DNA from: Planctomycetota bacterium
Lineage (GTDB): Bacteria > Planctomycetota > Planctomycetia > Pirellulales > Pirellulaceae
Length of the DNA: 37,034 bases
Assembly: GCA_027622275.1 (NCBI GenBank)
Contig: JAQBZB010000056.1
Span: 1-37,034 of the forward strand
Reading direction: 5' to 3'
Shown: piece by piece, positions 26,978 to 35,681 of the stretch
How the letters are laid out: the number at the start of each line of letters is the position of its first letter
How positions within the stretch are numbered: position 1 is the stretch's first letter
Program-made: the position numbers and the translations under genes
Notes under the pieces: model-generated
Told to the model about the DNA's origin: nothing
The model's database searches: none
What the model saw: the letters and a program-made list of their open reading frames with translations, nothing else

Positions 26978-28306
26978 TTACCGCACACGGCACTTGAAGC
27001 GAACAACGCCGCCGTCGCCAACCTTCATCGGATCGGTGACCTCCCAGCGGAGAGCCAGTGATTCGCCGTCGTTCGGTTGTGTAAAGAAGTCCGCCTTGAG
27101 ACTGCACTCTTGGCTGTCTTCGACGTATTCAAGCCGACGGCTCAGGTTGTCGATCACGGTCAAGTTACCGATCGTCTGATCGCCGACATTATCGAAGCGG
27201 ATCGTGAAGTCGACGGTATCACCCGGCTTCGCGTTCTGCTTGTCGGCGATCTTGACGATGCGAAGCCGTGACTTGCCCTCGGGCAACTCGAAGCGGTGAA
27301 CTTCTTGCATCCCCAGATCGCTAGTCAACTCGATCGCGATCTTGCCGTCCAGGACCACCTGCAGCATGGCATCGTGTGACCATTCGACGGCAGCTTGCAA
27401 AACGGTCGCCAGGCGAGCCTTTTCGGTATCGTCGAAGACACCGCGTCGGATGATCGCGAATTCTTGATACGGCTCCAGATTGCCTTCCAAACCGAGAGCC
27501 GTGTCCGAGTTGTCAAGCCCAGCACCGCGAGTGTGTTCACGGAAACTGTTCGGCCCTTTAACCGACAGCGAGCGGATCGGCTGCAGCGGCTGGACCGCGG
27601 TCGTCGCGATTTGCGTTTCTTCTTCCTGAACAACGCGCATGGGAAGCTCGACGCCGGCCGAACGCTGATGTTGTTCGTGCAGCAACACGCCCGACACTCG
27701 CCGGACGGCCGCGAATCGCGGGGCGTAAAGGCACACGTCGTTGCTCGGTTCGACGAATGTGTGGCCGTCAATTGTGTCATAGTGAGCGACCGTGTCACCC
27801 GCATGCAATCCGACGACCGACCAATCGTTTCGCACGACGACTTGGGTTTGACGATCGCCGCCATTGCACAACAATTCGTCGCGTGCGGCATCGGGCGGAA
27901 CGTTGCTGAATCCAACGGTCTCGGGTAACGAGGGCGGTCGATGGAAACGGCCCGAGCACCCAGCGGCACCGCAAGTCAGACACGTCGACGCAACGGGAGC
28001 ATCGTGGTTGACCAAGGCAACTTGTGTTGGCGCGCTGGCCGCTGCTTGGCTGAAATCTGCTGGTGGAGCCACGTGGTAACTATCAGGCTGAGCGGCAAGT
28101 GGACGCGTGACCGGGACAGCCGGTGGCGCGTAGTGAGTTTGTACGACCGGAGCCGCGGCAGGCGTTATCGTCTGGCACGAGCAGAAAAGTAGCGACACGC
28201 TCGCGAGAAAAGCGAGCGAGAACTTGCAGCAAGAATGTCGATCGGTTTTGACGTACGATGGCCTGCCAAGGCCGTCGTTCAGCAATCGACGGCCTTGGCA
28301 GGCCAT
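26978..28306 (-). CDS. Exported DUF11-like surface protein (about 442 aa)
   Basis: A lipoprotein-like export signal (FSLAFLASVSLLFCSC) precedes a Pro/Ala-rich linker (residues about 47-100) and a Cys pair (CLTCGAAGCSGRFHRPP). A central region of unknown fold follows, then a C-terminal DUF11-type Ig-like repeat: AKPGDTVDFTIRFDNVGDQTIGNLTVIDNL, then RLEYVEDSQ. DUF11 domains occur in secreted and surface proteins. No ATG, GTG or TTG lies in frame between the palindrome at 28252-28312 and the signal peptide. The plausible start is therefore the ATG at 28306, inside the palindrome's right arm. The first 18 residues (MACQGRR..GRPSY) would then be repeat-encoded. It is the last of three co-oriented exported proteins. 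Confidence 0.75.
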   Translation of the reverse strand: MACQGRRLLNDGLGRPSYVKTDRHSCCKFSLAFLASVSLLFCSCQTITPAAAPVVQTHYAPPAVPVTRPLAAQPDSYHVAPPADFSQAAASAPTQVALVNHDAPVASTCLTCGAAGCSGRFHRPPSLPETVGFSNVPPDAARDELLCNGGDRQTQVVVRNDWSVVGLHAGDTVAHYDTIDGHTFVEPSNDVCLYAPRFAAVRRVSGVLLHEQHQRSAGVELPMRVVQEEETQIATTAVQPLQPIRSLSVKGPNSFREHTRGAGLDNSDTALGLEGNLEPYQEFAIIRRGVFDDTEKARLATVLQAAVEWSHDAMLQVVLDGKIAIELTSDLGMQEVHRFELPEGKSRLRIVKIADKQNAKPGDTVDFTIRFDNVGDQTIGNLTVIDNLSRRLEYVEDSQECSLKADFFTQPNDGESLALRWEVTDPMKVGDGGVVRFKCRVR

Positions 28307-28312
28307 CGTACG
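28252..28312. repeat. Perfect 26-bp-arm palindrome, copy B
   Basis: Arms 28252-28277 and 28287-28312 are exact reverse complements around a 9-nt loop. The central arm sequence is GATGGCCTGCCAAGGC, against GATGGCCTTCCAAGGC in copy A, and the change is compensated in the opposite arm. Here the right arm contains the likely start codon of the downstream minus-strand gene. Confidence 0.92.
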
Positions 28313-28356
28313 AGAAGCGTCAACACTGCATGCGAATTGTATGGATGCGTTATCGA

Positions 28357-29169
28357 TCATGGCGATTGTGGTACGAAGAAAGGAATCTGCGGTGGTCGAC
28401 CGATCTGCTGAAACTCGACGCGGGGGATGTTGTAGCCGGGACGTTCGATCGCATTCGCAGCGTCGGTCGGCAACACGGACGGAACCGCTGGTGTTTCATA
28501 GACGATCGCGGGAGCCAAGTTCGCGGAACTGTTTGCGATGTCTTCGGGACTTGGGACTCGCGATCCCATCCGCATGATCAGCATCGGTCGCCCGAACTTG
28601 TCGGCGACTTGCAGCGGATCTTCGCCGGGGCCTGCCTCGAAGTAGCGTTGCCGCGACGGATCGTCCTGAATCGGCAAGGCGGATTCGTGATCCTCCAAGT
28701 AGACGACGCGTGTCACATATCGGCCGCTCAACGCCAACTCCAATTCTTCTTGCGTGAATTGAATGGGAATTGGAAAGCGGCCGGCCTTTCCTTCGGGCGG
28801 ATAGAGCCGGTTGATCACTTCGATCGTGGGAAAGATCTCGAAGCCTTCGTAGTACGGAATGTCCGAGATCTTCAGTTGATAGACCGGCCCGATCTGCATG
28901 CCCGTCAGGACGGAGCCTTCATGAGGCTCGTCGAACTGACCGCCGACATTGACGGAAACTCGAACGCCTTTCGGGACCATCAACTCCACCGCCTGATAGT
29001 AGCCCCGCATCAGCATATGCCGCTGGAGCTGTCCATACGCGATGGTGCCCGGCGGCAAGTTGGCATTGTGGAAGTAGTGCATGGGTGGTTGTGCGGCTGC
29101 CGTTCCAGCGAGCAGACTGAGAATCGCGACGATCGCCAGTATCACCTTCGTTCTGATGAAGCGAAACAC
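28357..29169 (-). CDS. Exported surface-type protein, paralogue 1 (about 270 aa)
   Basis: From a GTG at 29169 the product starts with a good signal peptide (FIRTKVILAIVAILSLLAGTAAA|QPP). The alternative frame to 29643 is rejected, because its first 158 residues translate the inverted-repeat cluster. The mature part contains EGFEIFPTIEVI, IPIQFTQEELELALSGRYVTRVVYLEDHES and DPLQVADKFGRPMLIMRMGSR. The first segment, the FTxEExxxxLSGxxVTxVxYL segment and the DPxxxADxxGxxMxxxRxG segment match the gene at 29655. The two are therefore paralogues. Probably part of a surface-protein set with the DUF11-like neighbour; function unknown. No clear Shine-Dalgarno sequence was seen before the GTG. Confidence 0.75.
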   Translation of the reverse strand: MFRFIRTKVILAIVAILSLLAGTAAAQPPMHYFHNANLPPGTIAYGQLQRHMLMRGYYQAVELMVPKGVRVSVNVGGQFDEPHEGSVLTGMQIGPVYQLKISDIPYYEGFEIFPTIEVINRLYPPEGKAGRFPIPIQFTQEELELALSGRYVTRVVYLEDHESALPIQDDPSRQRYFEAGPGEDPLQVADKFGRPMLIMRMGSRVPSPEDIANSSANLAPAIVYETPAVPSVLPTDAANAIERPGYNIPRVEFQQIGRPPQIPFFVPQSP

Positions 29170-29229
29170 CGTGTTGTCGAGCGTCAGCGTTTGTTGCCCA
29201 ACACGAATCGGCCTGAAGGGCCAGTAACC

Positions 29230-29433
29230 TATCAGCCCAGGGCAGAGCGCAGTGGCTTTAGCCGCGTAGCGACGCCCTGGGTTGCGGAAGAGAGATGCGA
29301 TCGAAGCCCTGAAGGGGCGACACAAAGCCAGTTTGCGTCCCCGATGTAACGCCCCTTCAGGGCTTGAACAGCACGTTGGTTCCGATTTCCCAGGGCGTTG
29401 CCCTGGGCTGATATGTTTTGCCCCGTTCGGGGC
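29230..29433. repeat. Nested inverted-repeat cluster
   Basis: CAGCCCAGGGCA (29233-29244) and TGCCCTGGGCTG (29399-29410) are perfect inverted repeats enclosing GCCCTGAAGGGGCG (29306-29319) and CGCCCCTTCAGGGC (29350-29363), also perfect. Smaller self-complementary units CCCAGGGCGTTGCCCTGGG (29389-29407) and GCCCCGTTCGGGGC (29420-29433) follow. The whole of about 180-200 bp could fold into one large cruciform. Its translations (SPEGAL, GQRPG types) are ones I recall as common in planctomycete intergenic repeats. Confidence 0.8.
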
Positions 29434-29584
29434 GACGGCATGGGACGCACTCGGGCAAACCGATGTTGACCAACGCCCCAGACGATTGCCTGTCATCCCG
29501 TATGCGACTCTCGAACCTTGTGAATCCGACATGGCATCCTCACAGTTCATCGGTGCCACCAAGCTCATCTCCGTCTGGCAAGCA

Positions 29585-29615
29585 GATACCCGGCACGTTT
29601 GAAATGCCGGGTATC
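29585..29615. other. 11-bp stem-loop downstream of the lipoprotein gene
   Basis: GATACCCGGCA (29585-29595) and TGCCGGGTATC (29605-29615) pair perfectly with a 9-nt loop. It lies about 40 bp after the stop of the 29655 gene. Without a T-run it is not a standard intrinsic terminator, but it could stabilise or help end that transcript. Confidence 0.6.
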
Positions 29616-29654
29616 GCTTCGTGTTAACACAACTTCCGGGCAATCATTCCGCGA

Positions 29655-30803
29655 CTAGTGGCCGCCACCGAGGTGGCCGCTCGAATAGCCCGTTTCGTTC
29701 ATCGGGATGACTTGCGTTTGATTGCTGTGCGGTTGCCCGTACGGCAGGCTCGGATGAATGTGTTGTTCGCGAATGCTCATGTGAGTCGGCGGCTTCGGAT
29801 AGCTGTAACCGGGAGTCTCGCGAACTCGAATATTGAACTGCTCGACAGGTCCGGGAAGATGCATGTGCGTCTTGTTACGGATGACTTGCTTCTGGAAGCC
29901 GGCTGGAGCGCCAAACGGGATGTGTGGCGGGCCGGGCAATCCAATCGGCGTACCGCTGGAGACCATGCCGTACTGCGGCGTGGTGATTCCCGAGACGTAA
30001 GGTGGTGTCAAGCCTCCAGGACCGAGTGGCGAAGCTCCCATCGGCATCACACCCATCGGTACACCCGATTGCATTTGCTGTTGGAACGAAGCCGCCATGA
30101 CTTGATCGCCAGTGGCACCAGGCATCTCGATGTCCTTGTTGCCAAGACGAACGACGGCCATGATCGAACCACGCCGATCGGCTTCGACAATCGGATCGAC
30201 ACCGGGATCAAGTCGCGTGCTCACCAACGTCTCAACACCCGCCAACGCCATCTCCTGGAACTCAGGATCTGGCAGGTAGATGACTTTCGTGACAAAGTTG
30301 CCGCTCAACACCTGGTCGAAGTCTTCTTCGGTGAATTGCACTGGAATCGCGTTGTGAGCGAGATAGGCGGCCGTGCGAGGTGTTGTTGGGCCGACTTCGA
30401 GTGTCGGATACAACTCGACGCCTTCGCGGCCACCGATGTTAGTCACCTTCAGGCGAAAGATTCCGCCTTCTGGAAAATTCTTGCGACCGGGAACAATCAG
30501 CGGCTCGGAGTCAAATTGCCCGACGCCAGTGACATCCCATTGCACTTGCATCGACTCGGGGCGGCTGAACAGCATCTGGACGGTTTGCTGTTCAGCAGGC
30601 ATTCCGCTGCTGTAGCTCATGGGCGACGCTCCCATCGGCAAAGCCGGTGGCAACACGCCAGGGCCAGGGCCTCCGACACCGGGTCCAGGCTGCATGAGCC
30701 GCTCGGCGGGAGGAAGATTATGAGACCTGATGTCCGATGCACAGCCCATCGCAGTGACAGCTGCCGCAGTGAACAAGGACCACAGGGCCAGTCGTACCTT
30801 CAT
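29655..30803 (-). CDS. Exported lipoprotein-like surface protein, paralogue 2 (382 aa)
   Basis: Signal peptide with lipobox TAMGC (Cys21). A Pro/Gly-rich linker follows (about 34-60). The core domain is shared with the 28357 gene: EGVELYPTLEVGP, IPVQFTEEDFDQVLSGNFVTKVIYLPDPE and DPIVEADRRGSIMAVVRLGNK. The C-terminal third is low-complexity and rich in Met, Pro and Gly (GVMPMGASPLGPGG..), ending in a His-rich tail. GAGGGGG lies before the ATG. The shared domain and orientation suggest an envelope-protein cluster with the two downstream genes. No enzymatic motif was seen. Confidence 0.85.
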   Translation of the reverse strand: MKVRLALWSLFTAAAVTAMGCASDIRSHNLPPAERLMQPGPGVGGPGPGVLPPALPMGASPMSYSSGMPAEQQTVQMLFSRPESMQVQWDVTGVGQFDSEPLIVPGRKNFPEGGIFRLKVTNIGGREGVELYPTLEVGPTTPRTAAYLAHNAIPVQFTEEDFDQVLSGNFVTKVIYLPDPEFQEMALAGVETLVSTRLDPGVDPIVEADRRGSIMAVVRLGNKDIEMPGATGDQVMAASFQQQMQSGVPMGVMPMGASPLGPGGLTPPYVSGITTPQYGMVSSGTPIGLPGPPHIPFGAPAGFQKQVIRNKTHMHLPGPVEQFNIRVRETPGYSYPKPPTHMSIREQHIHPSLPYGQPHSNQTQVIPMNETGYSSGHLGGGH

Positions 30804-31103
30804 GATTTTCCCCCTCTGTGCTGCCGACCCGTCAGGCCGGGCGACGAGAGCCAGTTCGTTTTCGCAATGGCTTGGTGTTGTGCTGAGTCTGCCGCGAGTT
30901 GCTGATTGGAGTGGGAGTCGCTTGCGAGACTCGTTAGAATCGTGGCAGCAACCTGCTCGATTCGGTTCCCATCAACCCGCGCGGTCGTCAATCTTCCGCA
31001 GAGTCCAAGTTCACGCCACAACGGGGGCGAGAAACTTTTTCCCTGTGGGATATGTTCGGCCTGATACAACACGAATCTTTGGCAAAACCATCACAACCGC
31101 GCG
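30804..31103. other. Divergent intergenic region
   Basis: 300 bp between divergently transcribed exported-protein genes; it must contain both promoters. TAGAAT occurs near 30935 but has no good -35 partner. I saw no RNA gene, repeat or convincing small ORF; the frame at 30800-31072 (minus) has no coding character. Confidence 0.45.
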
Positions 31104-32033
31104 ATGAAGTACAACTTGCCCAATGTGAAAGCCATGAAAACACCCTCGCGCAGGCATCTTGTACCACTCTTTTCGGCCGTGTTCTTGGTGAATCCGACGC
31201 TAGCGTTCACGCAGCAGACACCTGCCGCGGCTGAACCGAGCGGCCAGGAGATCGTCGCTCGCGCGGCGGCACAGATGACCTTGCATCCATCACTCGAAGC
31301 GAAGATGCGGCAGCGCGTCGGCATCCGAGAGCAATTCATGGTCGGCTCGGGAGCCTACCTGCAGCTCCGGTATGGTGAAGATGTGCGGTTCCGCTTAGAG
31401 CTGCGGCTTCAAGTTGGGGAACGGCTCACCAGCCTGCAACACATCACCGACAACCGTTATCTCTATATCCGCCGCGACACCGGCAAGACAAAGTCGGTCA
31501 GCCGTATCGATTTGAAAAGAGTGCAAGACGCGCAAGCTAGAAGCGACGCTGGAAATGCTCCGACGAGCTACGCGTCGTTGGGTGTCGGCGGTTTGTCCCA
31601 GCTGCTGCACGGCCTGGCCGATAACTTCGCGTTCGGCGATCCGCAGTCCGAGACGATCAGCGGCGTGAATGTGTGGCGGATGAGCGGACGATGGAAGCCG
31701 GAAGTGCTAGCCCAGCTGCTCCCTGAACAAAGCGAAGAGATTCTCGCGGGGAAAGAGCCGGTGATCGAGCACCTTCCGTCGCAGCTTCCCGACCAAGTCT
31801 CGTTAGTCGTGGGGCGTGATGGTCCTCTCTCCTTGTTTCCCTATCGCGTCGAGTTCTCTCGACGGAATCGCGATTCGGACAAGCCCCGTTCGATGCTGAT
31901 CATGGAGCTGTTCGAAGTTCGCCTTCGCCCCGACCTCGATCCACGTTTGTTCGAGGTCCCGGACAGCGACCAGGATCTCGTCGACGAGACCGATGCGTAC
32001 TTGCGCAAGCATGGTCTGGCTCCGGCAGAGTGA
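31104..32033 (+). CDS. Exported LolA-like / outer-membrane lipoprotein-sorting-like protein (309 aa)
   Basis: A signal peptide ([15 protein letters not shown]) is followed by [29 protein letters not shown] beta-rich half-barrel-like stretch comes next: [23 protein letters not shown], then [19 protein letters not shown] and further strands to [17 protein letters not shown]. This resembles the DUF2092/LolA-type fold that carries lipids or lipoproteins across the periplasm. That assignment is by pattern only. The start may be the ATG at 31104 or Met11 at 31134, which gives a more compact signal peptide; neither has a strong ribosome-binding site. The CxxCH protein gene follows 107 bp downstream. 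Confidence 0.7.
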   Translation: MKYNLPNVKAMKTPSRRHLVPLFSAVFLVNPTLAFTQQTPAAAEPSGQEIVARAAAQMTLHPSLEAKMRQRVGIREQFMVGSGAYLQLRYGEDVRFRLELRLQVGERLTSLQHITDNRYLYIRRDTGKTKSVSRIDLKRVQDAQARSDAGNAPTSYASLGVGGLSQLLHGLADNFAFGDPQSETISGVNVWRMSGRWKPEVLAQLLPEQSEEILAGKEPVIEHLPSQLPDQVSLVVGRDGPLSLFPYRVEFSRRNRDSDKPRSMLIMELFEVRLRPDLDPRLFEVPDSDQDLVDETDAYLRKHGLAPAE

Positions 32034-32064
32034 ACGCCAAGTCGCGATCGCTTGCTCGGCGAAG

Positions 32065-32088
32065 TAGCATGGCCTCGCAGGCCGTGTC
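32065..32088. repeat. Possible single arm of the palindrome family
   Basis: TAGCATGGCCTCGCAGGCCG resembles one arm (TACGATGGCCTTCCAAGGCC) of the palindromes at 24026 and 28252. It contains its own GGCCT-CGC-AGGCC inverted repeat, but no second arm follows. It sits in the leader of the CxxCH protein gene. Confidence 0.35.
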
Positions 32089-32140
32089 CCTTAGAATAAT
32101 CCGATACGATCGAAACACACAAACCTCGAAGGAGTCACCG

Positions 32141-34720
32141 GTGACGAAACTTCTGAGCCCGTTGTTGTTGTTGGTATTGACGGCGATTTACGCGATCGCG
32201 GCCGCCGCTCCGCTCAAAGAGCCAACCGCCACGCCGATCGAAGCCATGAAGATCGCCAAGGACTTTCATGTTGAGATGCTCTACTCCGTTCCCAAGGACA
32301 GCCAAGGTTCGTGGGTGAACTTGTGCGTTGATCCCAAGGGCCGCTTGATCGTTTCGGATCAATACGGCGGCCTGTTTCGCGTGACTCCGCCACCGGTTGG
32401 ATCGAGCGGCGACGTCACGATCGAGAAGGTTAATGTCGACATCGGCGAGGCACAAGGCTTGCTGTGGGCGTTCGACAGCTTGTACGTCGTCGTGAATCGG
32501 ACGGGCAAGTATGAGAGTGGTGTTTATCGCGTCTTCGACAAGGATGGGGACGACCAGCTCGACACGCTGCAAACGCTGCGCACTTTCGAAGGTTCGAGCG
32601 GCGAGCACGGCCCCCATGCCGTGTTGCTAACGGAAGACAAGAAGTCGCTCTATATCGTGTGCGGCGACAAGACCGCGCCGACAATCATCAACGCCTCCCG
32701 GGTGCCAGTCCTGGTGGATGAGGACTTGTTGCTGCCGCGACCTTACGGTCGCGGTTTCATGAAGGGGACGCGGGCACCGGGCGGGACGATTTATAAGATT
32801 AGTCCAGATGGAGTGGAGTGGGAGCTTGTCGCCTCGGGCTTTCGAAATCAATTCGACGCGGCGTTGAATGCCGATGGCGAATTGTTCACTTACGACGCGG
32901 ATATGGAATGGGACGTCAACACGCCTTGGTACCGGCCGACCCGCGTTTGCCATGTGGTCAGCGGTGCCGAGTTCGGATGGCGCAATGGCGGCGGCAAGTG
33001 GCCGGCGCATTATCCCGACAGCTTGCCCGCGGTGATTGATATCGGCTTCGGTTCGCCGACGGGTGTGTGCTTCGGTTACGGTGCCAAGTTCCCCACCAAG
33101 TACCAGAACGCTCTGTTCATCTGTGACTGGAGTTACGGCAAGCTCTATGCCGTGCATCTCGAACCATCGGGCTCGACGTATTCCGCACAGCTCGAAGAGT
33201 TCGTCACCGGCACTCCCCTGCCCTTGACCGATGTCGTCATCAACCCGCATGACCAGGCGATGTACTTCACGATCGGCGGTCGCAAGGTTCAATCGGGACT
33301 GTATCGCGTCACCTATGCCGGCGGCGAGTCGACCGATCCGGCGGACGGCAGACAACCCGACGCGCGAGGCGAGCGGGCGATGCGTCACAGGCTTGAAGCG
33401 ATGCATGTCGACGACAAAGACATCAGCTATACCAACGCATGGCGATACCTCGCTTCTCCGGACCGGTTCACTCGCTATGCCGCTCGCGTCGCCATCGAAC
33501 ATCGGCCGATCGACGAGTGGCAGGACCGGGCACTGGCCGAAACAAACCCGCAAGCGTCGCTCACGGCATTGCTGGCCTTGGCCCGTTCGTACGAACGCCA
33601 AGACAAAGGCGAAGTCCCCGACATCGACACGCCCGCTCCCGACTGGGACGCGGCGAATCGAGTTGCTCCTCGCGAACCAGGCGGAGCGATTGCGAAGGCC
33701 TTGGAGCGGCTGGATTGGTCCCAGCTCTCGGTCCAGCAACAGATCGAAGCGATGCGAGTTTACACCGTCTGCTTCCTGCGGCTTGGTCCGCCGGACGAAG
33801 CCACGCGACAGCAGCTGATCGCCAGATGTGATGCGGTGTATCCCGCCAACGATCGCGCGTTGAACTCCGAATTGGCACAGATGCTGGTCTACCTGCAAGC
33901 TCCCCGTGCCGCCGCCAAGATTGTTGCCGCGCTGTCAAAAGCTCCCACGCAAGAAGAACAGATCGATCTCACCAAATCGTTGCGGCATCTCCGCGCCGGC
34001 TGGACGCCGGAGCTGCAAGCACAGTATTTCTCGTGGTTCACCAAGGCAGCCGGTTATCGTGGCGGAGCGAGTTTTTCCTTGTTTGTCGAGAATATCAAGC
34101 AAGACGCCGTGGCTTTGCTCAGCGAAGACGAGCGGCTGGCATTGAAATCAATTCTCGAAGCCAAGCCGGCCAGCGACGCCCCGCAGCCTGCCGCGCCGCG
34201 GCCTTTTGTCCGCCAGTGGAAGATGGAAGAATTTGTGCCGCTGGTGGAGAGCCGATTGAAGGACCGAGATTTCGCGCATGGCCGGGAACTGTTCGGTGCC
34301 GCTAACTGTTTTGCCTGTCACCGCTTCGACAATCAGGGAGGAGCCGTCGGCCCCGACCTGACGATCCTGGCCGGTCGTTTCAGTGCCCGCGACATCCTGG
34401 AATCGGTTGTCGAGCCCAGCAAGGTCATTAGCGATCAGTATGCGGCGGTGACGATTTTGACGCTGGACGGCAAAGTGATTACCGGCCGTATCGTGAATCT
34501 TGCCGGAGATGCGTTCCGAGTCAGCGAGAACATGCTCGATCCCGGCAACCTGACGAGCGTCGATCGCAAACAGATCGACGAGATAATCCCCTCGAAGCTC
34601 TCGATGATGCCTCAAGGCTTGCTCGACACGCTGAACGAAGAAGAGGTGCTCGACCTGATGGCGTATCTGTTATCGCGCGGCGACCGCAATCACGTGATGT
34701 TCGAGGCGAGTAGAGAGTAG
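32141..34720 (+). CDS. PVC-type CxxCH haem-binding protein with beta-propeller (859 aa)
   Basis: Exported: signal peptide [22 protein letters not shown]. Residues about 30-430 are a glucose/sorbosone-dehydrogenase-like propeller ([50 protein letters not shown] and [14 protein letters not shown]). A helical HEAT-like middle follows. The C-terminal planctomycete/verrucomicrobial haem domain has C-FA-CHRF (about 723-728), then [25 protein letters not shown] and [10 protein letters not shown]. Known relatives are annotated as membrane-bound dehydrogenases; the substrate is unknown. I use the GTG at 32141, because AAGGAG lies six to seven bases before it and the signal peptide begins there. The longer frame from 32030 overlaps the previous stop and crosses a repeat. 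Confidence 0.94.
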   Translation: MTKLLSPLLLLVLTAIYAIAAAAPLKEPTATPIEAMKIAKDFHVEMLYSVPKDSQGSWVNLCVDPKGRLIVSDQYGGLFRVTPPPVGSSGDVTIEKVNVDIGEAQGLLWAFDSLYVVVNRTGKYESGVYRVFDKDGDDQLDTLQTLRTFEGSSGEHGPHAVLLTEDKKSLYIVCGDKTAPTIINASRVPVLVDEDLLLPRPYGRGFMKGTRAPGGTIYKISPDGVEWELVASGFRNQFDAALNADGELFTYDADMEWDVNTPWYRPTRVCHVVSGAEFGWRNGGGKWPAHYPDSLPAVIDIGFGSPTGVCFGYGAKFPTKYQNALFICDWSYGKLYAVHLEPSGSTYSAQLEEFVTGTPLPLTDVVINPHDQAMYFTIGGRKVQSGLYRVTYAGGESTDPADGRQPDARGERAMRHRLEAMHVDDKDISYTNAWRYLASPDRFTRYAARVAIEHRPIDEWQDRALAETNPQASLTALLALARSYERQDKGEVPDIDTPAPDWDAANRVAPREPGGAIAKALERLDWSQLSVQQQIEAMRVYTVCFLRLGPPDEATRQQLIARCDAVYPANDRALNSELAQMLVYLQAPRAAAKIVAALSKAPTQEEQIDLTKSLRHLRAGWTPELQAQYFSWFTKAAGYRGGASFSLFVENIKQDAVALLSEDERLALKSILEAKPASDAPQPAAPRPFVRQWKMEEFVPLVESRLKDRDFAHGRELFGAANCFACHRFDNQGGAVGPDLTILAGRFSARDILESVVEPSKVISDQYAAVTILTLDGKVITGRIVNLAGDAFRVSENMLDPGNLTSVDRKQIDEIIPSKLSMMPQGLLDTLNEEEVLDLMAYLLSRGDRNHVMFEASRE

Positions 34721-34758
34721 CGGGAAACCCGCCACTCGTTCCCAGGCTCCCGCCCTCC

Positions 34759-35220
34759 TTATCTCGATTTCGCCTTTTGGAAGGCTTGGAACGCGTCGGC
34801 GTAGGCTTCCATGCGGCGCATTCCTCGCCAGACCGTCATCGAGCCCGGCGGGCCTTGGATTTTCTTCCGCTGCCAACCACCCAGCTCGGCAATCAGCAGC
34901 ATGAATTCCCCGATCGTTAGCGGCTCGCTCGGAAGCTCACCGCCGTCCGTGTGAACCAGATACGCCGGCTGCCATTCATCACGCGAAAAGTATTCTTCAC
35001 AACTCGCGCCTGGATCGTGACGAGCCGCGCCTTGGAGATACTCCACGCGCGAGCCCACGATCATCAGCAGCGATAACGCCGTCAAGTAACGGTCCAAGGT
35101 TTCGTACTGAAGCTTCTCGATCTTGAGACCGCTCTTGAGTGTTTTGAAATACAGCTCAATATTCCAACGAATCGAATACGCGGAAACCACGCGGTAACTC
35201 GCAAACGTTATTGGCGGATG
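34759..35220 (-). pseudogene. C-terminal remnant of a second IS4-type transposase
   Basis: The fragment starts near the third catalytic region, with Y-S-I-R-W-N-I-E-L-Y-F-K (the Y-R-E-K motif) and LKSGLKIEKLQYET. It ends with IGEFMLLIAELGGWQRKKIQG, then WRGMRRME, a tail typical of this IS4 subgroup. Both upstream catalytic Asp domains are missing, and the frame is closed by TGA at about 35221-35223. The protein could not transpose. It is a different subgroup from the transposase at 1-1213. It directly abuts the weakest attC-like site of the cassette array. Confidence 0.88.
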
Positions 35221-35249
35221 TCACGTACACCCGCCATGCGCTAGGCGAT

Positions 35250-35423
35250 GCCCAACAAATGGCTCGCGCAACAAGGACTACTTTCGCTCAAGCAACTCTG
35301 GAGCGAGCTTGCTCCTCTTCGCGGAACCGCCCAGTGCGGACCCGCATGCTGAGGTGCTGTGGGGAGGGCGGTCAGCAATGGCCGCCCTTACCCGATTTAC
35401 TTGCCGGCACCATTTTGTTCGTC
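35250..35423 (-). other. Possible attC site (C), enlarged
   Basis: Read on the minus strand, AACAAAATGG (35419-35410) faces CCATTTGTT (35262-35254). They pair fully except for one extra A in the first strand, like the extrahelical base of an attC L'' box. The site ends GTTGGGC (35256-35250), which fits GTTRRRY. The opposite R'' box, GACGAAC, is poor and overlaps the DUF4160 stop. At 174 bp it exceeds usual attC sizes. Its centre holds a GGGCGG...CCGCCC hairpin (about 35366-35388), so something may have been inserted. Confidence 0.35.
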
Positions 35424-35681
35424 ATGGGAGCGGATCAATGCGGTCAAGCGACTCCATGTTGCGTGCCTGTTGCCATGCTTGTAGTAATTCACCCTGATGC
35501 TGAGCGGCCCATTCCATAACGAGGCCAGTCGCGCGTGGTGCGAGACGGCCGCCAATAACGGCAAGTGTGTTCGCATTCACAACCATCTGATCGCTACCGT
35601 ACTCCGCATGAAAGTGTGGCGGATTTGGTCATTGTAGTACATTTTGATCACGATGCCGTAGAATCGACTGAGTTCAGGCAT
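35422..35681 (-). pseudogene. DUF4160 protein, frameshifted
   Basis: Frame one reads MPELSRFYGIVIKMYYND (35681-35628). The typical continuation PNPPHFHAEYGSDQMVVNAN, then LAVIGGRLAPRATGLVMEWAAQHQ and on to RIDPLP, is in another frame (35628 to the stop at 35422-35424). Joined, they give 86 residues, the normal DUF4160 length, so a single base was lost near 35628. The start overlaps the stop of the DUF2442 gene in ATGCCTGA. DUF4160 and DUF2442 genes are commonly adjacent in mobile cassettes; biochemical function unknown. Confidence 0.85.

Noticed and set aside
28258-29349. Plus-strand open frame of 363 aa across palindrome B and the inverted-repeat cluster
   Set aside because: It begins and ends in repeat sequence and is antisense to a gene with a signal peptide and a paralogue.
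29658-30905. Plus-strand open frame of 415 aa opposite the lipoprotein gene
   Set aside because: Antisense to a gene with a lipobox, a ribosome-binding site and a paralogue; no signal or motif of its own.
34729-34743. Terminator after the CxxCH protein gene (GCGGG-AAA-CCCGC)
   Set aside because: The stem is only 5 bp with a 3-nt loop and no T-run follows.
35213-35235. Fourth attC site around the GGCGG..CCGCC hairpin
   Set aside because: The 9-bp stem is good and a GCCTAGC box lies nearby, but the opposite box (GTTTGCG) does not fit GTTRRRY and there is no extrahelical base.
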